64,000 nt of DNA. Origin: Trema orientale. Taxonomy: Eukaryota > Streptophyta > Magnoliopsida > Rosales > Cannabaceae. Below, piece after piece: positions 13,101 through 23,768 of the stretch. The notes below the pieces were generated by a model that did not search any database, was not told the DNA's origin, and saw only the letters and a list, made by a program, of their open reading frames with translations. The translations under genes were made by a program, and so were the position numbers. The stretch is from NCBI GenBank assembly GCA_002914845.1, contig JXTC01000014.1:1842740-1906739 (forward strand), in the 5' to 3' direction. How positions within the stretch are numbered: the first letter of the stretch is position 1; each line of letters opens with the position of its first letter.

Positions 13101-16100
13101 GTGTCTTGTGTCCATAATATGCTTTTCTATTGAAATGAAGTTCCATTAGAATTTATACAATGATGATGAATGTATGAGAGTAGGTTGTCAATGACTTATC
13201 ACTTCTATGTAGCTTCAATACGTTCTTCTTGAAGTCAACTGACCTGTTGTTTGAACTTAAAAGTCACTCCATGTACCATTCCCCCTTTTTTTCATCCACA
13301 ATATTTCTTGGGGTTTGAAGCATTTTATTGCATCGTTTGTTCCAAATTGGAGTTTTTATATAATTTTTGGGAGAGTATTTAGACGTGTCAAGTTCAAAGT
13401 TTATGTTTGGTATCAAGATATGAATATACTACTGTCTGCGATATAAATATGTGGCTTAATCGAATAATGGTCCTTAGAAATAATTTCCTAGGGTTCTTTT
13501 GATTTTTGTGCTCCGGTAATTTCCTAGTGGTTAACACATGGCTTTGAATTTTATTTAGCAATGTCACAATTCCTAGTATTCTTTGAAATCTCCATGTAAC
13601 AGAAAAACTATAATTAATATGAGTGTGGCTCAACCAAACTTTTGGTCATTAATGAAACTTCTTAAAAATCTGGAGAGGCTTTCTCATTCTTTATTATTCT
13701 TTATATGTTATCTTTTGGAAAGTTGAGATTTTTCATTGCCATTCTTGAACAGCATGAGTGACATACAACTCTTAGTTAAGGGTTAGGTGTTCAGAATATC
13801 TGGATCAGTTATCACCATCTATTAGCTATTTTTCTCTATTATCTCGTTTGCTGGATTTGGGAATTAAGTGTTTTAGGATATTTTTGTAGGTACGGAAATG
13901 AGATGCTTTGTTTTTGTGAACATTCTTCTTCTTCTGCCATTAATAGTCTCACATCTTCTCTGCTCTCCCTTAACTTAAGGGTTATTGACTTGGAATAAGA
14001 TCTCTTTCTTACAGGAACAATTTCGAACAAAAGTGGAAGAACTCTTCTGTTGTTACTGCAAGAGTCATCTTTAGTGCTTTGGGCTGTTTAATGTTGGGAA
14101 CTTTGCTTTACACTCTTTTGACTGATGGTTCTCCTTTTCGCAAAGAGCTTTTGGTTCCGTAAGTCTTTTCTTAACCCTTTCCAATTTTTTTTTTGTGCTA
14201 AATTAGAATTTTGAGTACATGTGAGATGCTAGAGAAAGTAGTGGTACATTTCAATGCAACCAGTATGTGCACAGACGTTTACATGTAGCTGTACTAGCAT
14301 ACATCTTTCATGAAAAATTTATAGAGAGAAAGAGGAGAATCTTGGAGAGAGAAACTCAATAGTAAGGCCTATTTCTGGATAGGCTAATAACATTTCCTAA
14401 ATCAATTAGGAAACTAATTAAAAAGAAATCAAACAAGACAAACTCTAATAACTCCTAATAGATGAAATCAAACAACTATCCTAATTTAAACAAATAGATA
14501 AATTAGTAGCCATCATCATCCTAAAATAGGGTCGTAAAATAGTTAGTATTCTTATAAATACTATATTTGTATACCTAGCAGGAATATATTTAATGAGAAA
14601 AGATTGTCCTTTAACACTGCAAATATATCAAGAATGGAATGCAGAAAACTCCAGTTCCAGTTCCATGGAACTGGACATGCAGCAATTGGCTGTTTATTTA
14701 ACCAAATCTAGTATTTAGAGCCTATTTGTTCTGCCAAGGATTTGCATGATGCTCCAATCTTTATTTTCTGGATGGGATTGGTTTTTTCTCAATGCTTATA
14801 GTTTGTATCTGTGTGGATAACTTTTCTTATTTGAACTTTCCCTTTGGTTATTGTTTACCTGTTATATAATGAGTTGATAAACGGTTGCAGGTGGTTGTCA
14901 GCAACACTGATTCATTTCTACATCAACGTTATTGCTCTATCAGTATGTCTCATTTCCATATCATTGTGCTTTAAGTTTTTCTTTTTCACAAGTTATGAGA
15001 TTTATTGATTAAATTGATGTAGGAGATTTAGTTTGTCACTCTTCCATAGAGATTTTTCCCTGAGGTTTGCTGTTCCTATATGAATGATTAAGGAATTTGA
15101 CATAAGAAAGATATTACTCTAGTTGAATTTCTAATGTTTCATATTATTAATATTGAATGGTGTCGGTTATTTTAACCAGCTTAATGACACATTGATGCAG
15201 AATACATATTAGATGGTTAGGAGATTTCATGTTCATATTATTATTATTATTATTATTCATTAGGATTATTATTAGGTTCAATTTAATTTTGAGTAATCAG
15301 AGTTTAGTATGTTTTATATTCTCAAAATTAGCTTCCTAGTTGATTGGGACTTCTTATTTTCTTGTCTACAAATAGGCCTAGTTGAGTTCATTATTTGTAA
15401 GACTTGTTATGAAATTATAAATCATTGAGATTTCCTCTTTCTAAATTGTTCTCTTCTCTTTCGAATCTATATCTCCATCTACTTCTCTATCGGAGATTCC
15501 TGTGTTTCTCTCTCTTATTCTCTTATCTCTTCTATTTTTTCCCTTGGTTCTACATCACACATCCTTAGTGTATCCCATGCTATTTGATCGAGTACCAAAC
15601 CAACTGACGCACACAGTTATTTTAGTGACCACTTAGATTAGTAGTATTTCTAAAGGATCCTGGTAGCAGACATAGCAGAAGAGCTAAGTGCCGCTGGCCC
15701 CAAAGCGTCAGCAAACTGATGTGTGTTCATGGTCTCCGCCGTTGGAATGACTAGAGCTATGATCATTTGTTCAAGCAAGCCTTATTTAACTATTTCTACC
15801 AATCGGTGTGTTTTATGCCAGATAGAATGTGAAACTTTGGATCATCTCTTTATGCATTGTTCATTGGCTACAGCACTTGTCCAGGTTTTTAAGGGAGATT
15901 GCTTGTCTTGGCCTCTTGGGTTTGGCCTCGCCATTGCAAGGCTATGTTTCAGGTTGATGGTGGTCTTCATTGTAGTTGGGGATAGGAAGAAGAAGTTGTG
16001 GAATTTGCCAATCATGGCTATTTGTTGGTCTTTTTTCTGATTTAATTAGGGATTCGTGTAGCTGTAAGCATTAAGATGATACCTTAACATCTTTCATTAC

Positions 16101-17758
16101 CTTTTGTATTTACTTTATTTTATAAATAATTTCCGCCCCTGTTTCTCATATATATATATATATATATATATAATATGAAAAACAGAAAAAAAGTCTTCAA
16201 TATATCTCAGTTACTTTTGAACTAGAACAGGTTGATTCAGCAAGTGTAATAGTTACTGAGATCTAATAAATCATTGACAATGTTCATGTTTGTTTGTTCT
16301 TTGTTTATGTTTTCATGTTTGTTTATTCTTTGATTATATTGCTAATCATAATCAAATAGTGAAATTTGTACATGTATATAGGTCCATATTTGTTTTCATT
16401 TCATTACATTCATATGTATAATTTTGGATCCGTAATTATCTGTTGTTTTATATGAAAATCAGGTTTGGGTTGCTTACAAAGAATCAAGTTTTATTTGTGC
16501 AGTCATTTGGATAATTTTGTTGATCTGTTTGGGCAGGTAATCTCTCACATGGGGTTATCTACTTTTTTTAATTTTACTTTCATAGTTATGTTGTGGCAAA
16601 GAACATGCTTTTGCTGAAACTTTCTTGAGTGTGGAAGTATGAGTTATGTATTTTATAACCATAAAGATTCTTGTATAGTTATAGGTGATAAGTTTTAAGT
16701 AAACCATCAACAATAATAGGTTATATGCTATATGAGATACATTTCAATCTTTCTTACATTTTATGGTGATTATCTGCTGCTAGGATCTTTAATTTTTGAT
16801 AGATGCATTGTGTTCCTAACTTGCTCTTCCCCCCCAAATTTTCAACTCAAGAGAAGAAATCCAAAGCATTTTTAGTGCATTTTTCTAGCTTGATCGTTGA
16901 TTAGAGATGTGAATTCTTTAACATTGATCTTCAAGGATCAAGACCAATATTATTTAATGGTACCTGTCAACTACCTCAACTTTTTCCTGGCTTGGTCAGC
17001 TGACTGTGGTAGCCATAGTAGTTCACTTCTTGTTATTGGTGTCTTCTTAATTATTTGGTGCCATAAGTTCTACTTCTAGGGAAGATTCCAGAGGAGTGTT
17101 ATGTGAAATTACTCTTTTGTTCTCTAGAATACTTTGTCTGACAGGAGCAATTTTCCTTTTTAATTCAGTAAAGCTTATTTGCTACTTCTGAAAATCAAAT
17201 TTTTTCTCCATTTTTGGCTTATTTACTTCTTTTATAGGCCATTGTTTTTGTCGCCCTTATCTTGTGGACTTTGTAAGTATTAGTAGTCTTGACAGGCATT
17301 GCTTCTTGTGTGCAGCCTGTGCATTTGAACTAAACCTGCCTTGTCTTTTCCCTTTAAGATTTCTTTACTTATCAAAATTAAGACGATATGAGAGTTTTGA
17401 TTTATATTCTGAATGATATTTTGTAGTTCACAACATGTTTAGTTAGTACTTATCTTTACTTGTTACTGTCAAAAGAGATGAAAATATTTTTTCAGTAACA
17501 TATGCTCTCCCTTTCTCTCATTCTGTCTTTCAGGATTTTCAAGTTCTAGTTTATTAAACGTGTTGTGTTGTGCTTGTTTTCAGATTTTATTCAGTCGAAT
17601 ATGATGGCTAGACTTTCTCATCTTAGGCTTTTAGCTCCCATAAAGGATTAATTCAAATTATATTTTTGAAGACTTAAGTTTACATCCTTTTTGTTATCAA
17701 CGAATTTAGGGCTGTTATGGATTAAATAGCTAAATGACAGACAGTAGAACTGATGATG

Positions 17759-17801
<43 letters not shown>

Positions 17802-18046
17802 CATTGATACAAATTCCCCATCTTTAAATGAAGATAATATTACAATGTTGTCCTGTTTGATTAAATTAGGAGCACATCGACATCTTTTAGTAACGAGTAT
17901 ACTGTTGATCTCAATTTCGCAGCATTGCTACATGTGCCTACGTCGTACTACAACTGTTCCAGCTGAAATCTCAAGATCCACCCTACCTTGTGCTTATAAA
18001 ACATGATCACAGGCAAGTGCATGACTACTTTCTACACCAATCTTAG
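10172..18046 (+). CDS. DUF1475 family multi-pass membrane protein, eight exons
   Basis: Function is unknown; DUF1475 proteins are plant membrane proteins. Exons: 10172-10290, 10381-10432, 11659-11732, 12886-12987, 14015-14158, 14891-14942, 16463-16536 and 17923-18046, total 741 nt (246 residues) in one uninterrupted frame. The start MANFQAIGLKILFTALG leads directly into a membrane segment. Each half has three hydrophobic segments, about six in all, joined by a polar linker (about residues 92-127). Residues about 16-95 and 131-212 are an internal repeat: FYINVVVLA / FYINVIALS, YKESNWFSAILWIILL / YKESSFICAVIWIILL, and SIITCTYIVMQLF / SIATCAYVVLQLF. The first donor (gttcgt) is weak but gives the correct phase. 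The last exon reads through a possible site at 18011 to TAG at 18044. Intron 6 holds LINE and possible LTR fragments; intron 3 holds repeat debris. Length and domain fit the family. Confidence 0.9.
11795..12110. repeat. Retroelement-like fragment in DUF1475 intron 3
   Basis: This holds the block aatttacgtggttcagc, which recalls a motif common in plant retroelement LTRs (tttacgtggttcggc). A related block (aatttaatgtggttcg) is at about 20378. Read as retroelement debris; identity not resolved. Confidence 0.4.
15240..15600 (+). repeat. Possible LTR fragment in DUF1475 intron 6
   Basis: After an (ATT)n run at about 15238, the sequence has a TATA-like leader (ctacaaataggcctag), a pyrimidine-rich stretch and the end cttggttctacatca, which resembles copia-type R-U5 sequence. 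No matching second LTR or internal domain was seen. Weak inference. Confidence 0.3.
15700..16140 (+). pseudogene. LINE (non-LTR retrotransposon) 3' fragment, zf-RVT domain
   Basis: The frame from about 15765 reads a zinc-binding reverse-transcriptase tail: NRCVLCQIECETLDHLFMHC, then KKLWNLPIMAICWSFF. This is the C..C...E..DHLF.HC signature found at the C-terminus of plant LINE ORF2 proteins, followed by the usual W..W....CW.. region. Only this end remains. It is truncated, lies in intron 6 of the DUF1475 gene in the sense direction, and ends near an (AT)n run (16149-16172). Confidence 0.7.
17763..17798 (+). repeat. Poly-T tract (about 36 nt) in last DUF1475 intron
   Basis: An uninterrupted T run about 120 nt upstream of the exon 8 acceptor (17922). 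It could be a reverse poly-A tail of a retroposed sequence or simply a long pyrimidine tract. Confidence 0.7.
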
Positions 18047-19607
18047 GTTCATATTGTGCACAAGATTTTGAGAAATAAAGTTCCATGTGTACCTGTTATT
18101 TGTACATGAGTTTATTTTCTTTTTGCTCAGTTGAAATTGTTTAAGAAATCTTCTAAGAATGTTAAAAACTAGATTGATGAAATCTAAAGATGAGATATTT
18201 GACATAACTAGCTCGAGCATCCACAGGCTTGGGAACTATTAATCAGAAAATTATGAAAGCAATTCTAGCTACTTTTCAAGTACATATAATATATTACAGT
18301 AGAAAAGAAGAAGTGTGGCATGTCTTCATATAGTCATCTTATACACTCTTTTGCAAAAACAACAAAATAAAATACACACACCCGTGACACCTTAGTGAGG
18401 ATTAAGTAATTTGGCTTTGATTTTCTGCCTGCACATTGATTAGTCAAATTGGATACGGTGATCATTACTTAAATATCCCTCCAGCTTTGGCAGATTGGAA
18501 GATTCGTCTTCAGTTTCTGAAAATAATGAAAACAACCAATTGGATTCCTGAAAATTTTGTTAGCTAGTGGGATCTCTTGAACTAGTTGCAAATGTCGTTC
18601 TTAGAAAATCTTTGTACTTCTCTTTCTAACATGATTAAGTTTTGTAGAATGTCATAGATTTATTATTCAAACACAAGTCTTGATTGTTTACGTTGAAGAA
18701 CTTTTGGGTTTTTTTCTTTGCCTTCCTCGAGGCCTTTTTTTTTTTTTTTCGTCATATGATTTTACATAACAATACAGTGACATATGAGTTATAGGCTTGT
18801 ATATTCTGACCAAAGGGGGAAAGAGAAAAGGGTTGTGACAATCAGATTGTTTATCTTAGTTAGTTTTTATTTTGAAAATCAGATTTGTCTAAAACTGTCT
18901 TATCTTCCATTCTAGGGGCGAAATAAAGTATGAAAGGCCTTTGTTTTGAGCTGAATGGGATTATCGTGTAAAAGTGCGGCAGATGGCACGAAGGTTCACT
19001 TCTTGTGACACCTTCAATTTATTACGGACATAATCCTTCTTTCGGGCAGTATAGAGTAAAGACTTTTTTTTTTCTTTTTCTTTCCTTTTTTGGCTAGAAA
19101 ACATAAGTACTGTTCGGAAGAAGCCATGAATTAAGTTACTGGTGTTATGTTGCATCGGTAAAGTATAAGGTTTAAATATTGGAAAAGGACGTATATAGTA
19201 GCAAAAATACTAACAGGACGTATATAGTAGCAAAAATACTAACAAAGTTACAGCATGAATTATACTTGGAAACAACAGAAAGCATAATTTTCATCAGATT
19301 CCTCGTATTTACAAACTGTTTGCTTCTAATGTAATCGTATGCTAAACAATGCACATGTTGTGGCAAATGTCCTTTTTTATTTTTTTTCAACCACTTCCTA
19401 AATGTCTGTATTTCAAGCTAAATGGCCGAATTTATCATTGTGAATCGTGTCTTGTATGTATCTATACCAGGGGCCTATTTTATTTTATTTTATTTTATTT
19501 TATTTTTGGGTGTGTTGGAACTCAATGTCATTTTTGAAGAATTTGAAAAACATACTTTTACTTTAAGGTGTCCAAAATTCGGCCATTTAGCTGAGAGGCC
19601 CTTATTA
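18047..19607. other. DUF1475 3' flank and intergenic DNA
   Basis: No further coding exon was identified. A 29-bp direct duplication (ggacgtatatagtagcaaaa...) lies at about 19187-19244. At 19561-19597 is a third copy of the ccaaaattcggccattt block of the dispersed repeat seen at 3361 and 6615. Confidence 0.5.
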
Positions 19608-19615
19608 GTAGGTGT

Positions 19616-19997
19616 TAGGGGTGGCAATATAGGTCATGGCACGATAACACGACTCGAAACCCGCACGATTAGTTGAACCTGCTTGACACGAAATTGACTC
19701 GAATTGACACGATTAAGTAATTTTTTAATAAATTATATTAAATAATTATTTTCAAAAAAATATTTTTTCATGAATTTCTTGTAAATAAAATAAAAACCAT
19801 AAAGCTAATGAACTAATTTCTCTTACTATAGTAAAACTTAATTAAAAAAATCGAGTAAACTAACAATTATACTATTTATATACATTTTGACCCATCAATC
19901 TGCACGTCGTTTTCATTAAATAGGTGCACATAGGTTAACCTGTTAACGACACGATTTAATTAGGTTAAACACGACACGACACAGATTGCCACCCCTA
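19616..19997. mobile_element. Non-autonomous hAT element (382 bp)
   Basis: It starts TAGGGGTGGCAAT and ends ATTGCCACCCCTA, perfect 13-bp inverted termini. A perfect 8-bp target duplication, GTAGGTGT, flanks it at 19608-19615 and 19998-20005. Subterminal ACGA/TCGTG-type words (cacgacacgac) recur at both ends, as in the element at 37562. No transposase is encoded. Confidence 0.93.
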
Positions 19998-20003
19998 GTA
20001 GGT

Positions 20004-20095
20004 GTGCGCTATCTTCCCAGGGAAGATAGCGAAAATAATTCTCATTCTAGTGCGCTATCTTCCCAGGGAAGATAGGGAAAATAATTCTCATTCTA
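20004..20095. repeat. 46-bp hairpin unit in tandem, two copies
   Basis: Units 20004-20049 and 20050-20095 differ by one base. Each contains a palindrome around gcgctatcttccc / gggaagatagc that would form an 11-12 bp stem. The array starts immediately at the right target duplication of the hAT element. Confidence 0.85.
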
Positions 20096-20369
20096 ACAAT
20101 TTTTTGAGGAAAATTTGGGAACTAGACCTTCTGAAAGTACATATAAAATTTACAACATTCCTATAAAAATTCTTTGTAAAAATACTTTTTATAGTCTAGC
20201 AAGCATATTTAGTGTGGTTGAGCATCATCGAGTTTTGAAAGATTATTTTGCAGAGAGGGAAATTCTAATATACAACACTATCGTTAGAATCACGTATATT
20301 TTACATAGATTACTAAGTTATTGAAAAACTAATTCAGACTAACATGTGAGACTAAAACAATAAAAGGAA

Positions 20370-20640
20370 CATAGGAAATTTAATGTGGTTCGTTCGAACT
20401 TCCATGGGACCAAGTGAGAGAGATACGAGCATGGTCTTACTCGAACAAAACTAAAACTCACTTCTTGCTGTCGCTGAGTTGTAGATCTCTAAATTAGTGG
20501 CAAATCCAACGTTCACTATGCTCCCACTTGTGAAGAAGTAGCTAAACTCCCTTCAGCTTGATAGCTGGAAACCCCTCAAGCTGAAGTGTTTTTAAACTCC
20601 ATTCAAGATGTTTCAAAGTAGCAATAGAACGATTTTAGTA
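20370..20640. repeat. Retroelement-like fragment
   Basis: Contains aatttaatgtggttcg followed by a block with gggaccaagtgagagagat and gagcatggtcttactcg, which resembles a recurrent plant LTR sequence. Identity inferred only. Confidence 0.4.
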
Positions 20641-20704
20641 GTCTAGAGATGAATTTTGAAAAAAATTTAGTACATGCTGAATTTACTTCTTTAGTTCGAT
20701 GAAA

Positions 20705-20870
20705 GATTAATGCTAGTGTATTATCCAATGCCACATGATCTTTTTTAATTGATTGATTATAATTACATATCAAATGGAAACCAATCTACTAATTATAATC
20801 AACCATTAAGATATTGACATGTCAATTGTCATGTAATGTTGGCACTAATGTTGCCCCATAATATGCTCTT
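20705..20870. mobile_element. Short MITE-like inverted repeat
   Basis: The left half (ctagtgtattatccaatgcc) and the inverted right half (ttagtgccaacattacatga) are imperfect complements around a central ttataatta/taattataa palindrome. The core and layout resemble the element just downstream of the ASR stop codon at 44225. Confidence 0.45.
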
Positions 20871-22374
20871 GTTGAAATTTCGTGGAGAGAAAAATTAAGA
20901 GTGTCCAAAACCATTCCATTTCGTGAATAGAAAATGCAAGGACCACTGAACAAAAAATTAGAAGAAAATTTGATTTTATATGGTAAAATTAAAAATAAAA
21001 ATAAAAGATGAAAAATCTCCGATTTTAAAATTCAGATTTATTTATAAAAGTACTATTTTTAGAAATATTTAGAAAAATATTACATCTGATTAATGAAGTA
21101 ATTGAGATAATTGGTCAAGTTACTTGAAGTAATCGGATTAATTACCTCAGGTAACTCTTGGTTACCCCAAATAACTTGATTGGTTACACTACTTTCGTTT
21201 TGTTTTGAAAACAAAATTTTTAAAAATACCAAAATGAAACCAAGAGTTATTGCATTTTTTGTTTTTGTTTTTGTGTTTGCCTAATCTAGCCCATGTCTAT
21301 AATTCGTAATAAATGGAATGGAAATCAGAGAAGTATATCTGTTTCCCATCTATACATGTGTTCACTTACTTGTGACATAAGTTTTGGAGAATCCTTCATA
21401 AAGTTAGTTAAACCGGGAGATATGACTCAATTTTTTATTTTTTTTCGTTCCTACCCAAATCATTTCCCGTTATTTTTTTTTTTTTCAATTTTGGTTTAAA
21501 AATGGCCTAAGATTTTTAACTTAATGTATTAAATTGATCTCACTTTGTTGAAAAAATGTGAAGGAGAATATGCTAAGTGAACATGATAGCGAAAGAGAAA
21601 ATGGGTGAGAAGAAAAATTGTTTGGTTTAATTTCGCGGGGTTTTTATGGAATAATCAAGAAGTGAAAAAAAAAAAGCAATAGTTAAAATTTGAAATTAGA
21701 ATTAAGCTCAATACCCTCCTTTTTAAGGGGAAAAAAATGGAGAACGTGTAAATAAATCCAAAATGTTTTTAGAATTTTCATAAAATTTATAATTACAATT
21801 TTAGACCTTTAAAAAATTTAGCTTATGATTTTCATAAAATCCAAAACTTAAATTAAAATAACTGATAAAGATAAAACAACAACAACATCAATAATAATGA
21901 TAGTTTAGTAATTTTACCAGTGTTCTTGTTATTACTAACGTGGCACTTGAATAAGCAATCAAGATTTGGGGAGTCGTAAATTCATACCAAGAACAAAATT
22001 TGGAGAGGTGTAATGTGCCTAGTTTTTTTAAAGATGTTAGACTTAGCTTGGAGATAAAAGAGGAACAATCGTGTTACTTAGGTGATGCTTAAGTAACTAC
22101 CGAGTGAGATGATATAGTAGTGGAGCTCCTCCTATTTGGTGGTCAGGGCTTGAAATGGGTTACATATGGATTAATCATGGAATTAAGTTTCTTGCCTCTA
22201 CCTTTTACTATCTTATAATAGGACCTACATTACTCTATTTGATAGATATATAGTGACACGTGCCATCATTTAATAAGATAAACCTTGTCCGAAGGGTCCT
22301 CAGCAAACAAACCCATCGACATTTGTGTTATCAAGGAGAAAAAAATCCATGTTTGTGCTCCAACTAAAAAAACT

Positions 22375-23150
22375 GGTAAATAGTCTCAGTAGTTTCTGAA
22401 CTTTTTGAAATGAGACAATTTGGTCAATGAATTAAATAAATAGTTTAATTATTTATAGATAATCCAAAAAATACATCTTATGTTTTAGCTTAATACAATG
22501 TTTAACTCTCTATTCTCATAAAATCTAAAAATATTTCTTCTATTTTCTAAAAAAGGGAGAAGTACATACCCCTCCTCCTCTTTTTTTGTCAAATTTTTAA
22601 CTAAATTTTTTCTTAAAAGATAATAATATTTTTGGGATATTAATATCCAAACAACTTATTTTTTTAATCTTTTTTATCACAAAAAATATCTTTACCAAAA
22701 GTTTTCTTTTTTCTTTTTGAACAAAAATTAATCAGAAATTGTAAAGTTTGGTAATAGGTTTTAGAAATTTATGTAAGGGTATTTTACATATTTCACATTT
22801 CAAGTTTGACCAAAAAAGTAAATAAAGTATTTTTTTTTCATGTTTTAAAAAATAAAGGGCTGGGTTTATTTCGGGTTTTATGAGAATAAAGAGCTAATCG
22901 TGGTATGTAGCTAAAACAAAAAGATTATTTTTGGGATTATGCTTTAAATTTATGTTTAAGTGTATTTTCCTTTAAATATACTTTAAAATGCTACAACATG
23001 TTCTTTGGTTAGAAATTAAACAGTTTGTTATAATATCTAGAGATCAAATTGCTATAAATTGAAATGTTTTAAGGGTTTAATTGTCATAATTGAAGCTTTG
23101 AGGATCAATTTGCCACAAGTTAGATAGTTCAGGGACTATTTATGTAAAAA
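22375..23150. mobile_element. Nested inverted-repeat elements
   Basis: An outer pair of inverted ends (aaatagtctcag at 22378; its inverted partner gggactattta near 23140) surrounds an inner pair. The inner left end (ataatccaaaaaatacatct, about 22459) and inverted right end (ataatcccaaaaataatctt, to about 22940) share the further words gttttagct and attctcataaaa. This reads as one inverted-repeat element inserted in another, just upstream of the zinc-finger gene. Confidence 0.6.
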
Positions 23151-23267
23151 GGAAAAGAATAAATTTCGTGCCCTTAAGTTAAAAAAAGCGACATTCTGCA
23201 GCTGAGAGCTGTGAACGCTGCGAATTGATCCTTGAGGCGGAGCCTGCACTCCAAATTGGCTGCGATT

Positions 23268-23303
<36 letters not shown>
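23268..23303 (+). repeat. (CT)n microsatellite in 5' leader of the zinc-finger gene
   Basis: A run of about 16 CT units ending in a C tract, followed at 23338 by a good donor (cacag/gtaact). It probably lies in a non-coding first exon whose intron ends before the ATG at 23769. CT-rich leaders are common in plant promoters. Confidence 0.65.
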
Positions 23304-23304
<1 letters not shown>

Positions 23305-23768
23305 CCCTTTACGCAACCCGCACCACACCACACCACAGGTAACTCTTTCCTATTCTTTAGTGTATATATATATATATTTAAATAGCTTAATTTCTGATTA
23401 ATGCTTTAATGGTGGCACTCAAATTCTTCATTAGTGTCTGAGAGTTAGTTTGGTGTTGAATAATTCTGACTTATATACATTATGTGTATATATATATATA
23501 TAGTTTTTTTCTTTTTACATATAATATATTTCAGACTTGTTTATACACATCTTAGTGGTGTGGTTTTAGTTTAGGCACATGGGAGATTGTCTAATTGATA
23601 ATAGGTTTAGCAGTTGTGAGATGACTGACTTTCATAATATTAGATTAATGGTTTAGCTTTAGAATTATAACTATTATGAACAATTTATTTATAGCTTCAT
23701 TCTTTTTAGGGTCTAAGGGTTTATGGTTTTGGACATTCAAAAGCAGAGAGCATCGAATTCAAATTCAA

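Noticed and set aside
15723-16040. Stand-alone gene of 105 codons
   Set aside because: Its CVLC...DHLFMHC motif is the LINE zf-RVT tail, it lies in an intron, and it has no proper start.
18011-18020. A further splice site after DUF1475 residue HDH
   Set aside because: The site would be aggcaagt, a rare GC donor. Reading through gives a stop 11 codons later and a length typical of the family.
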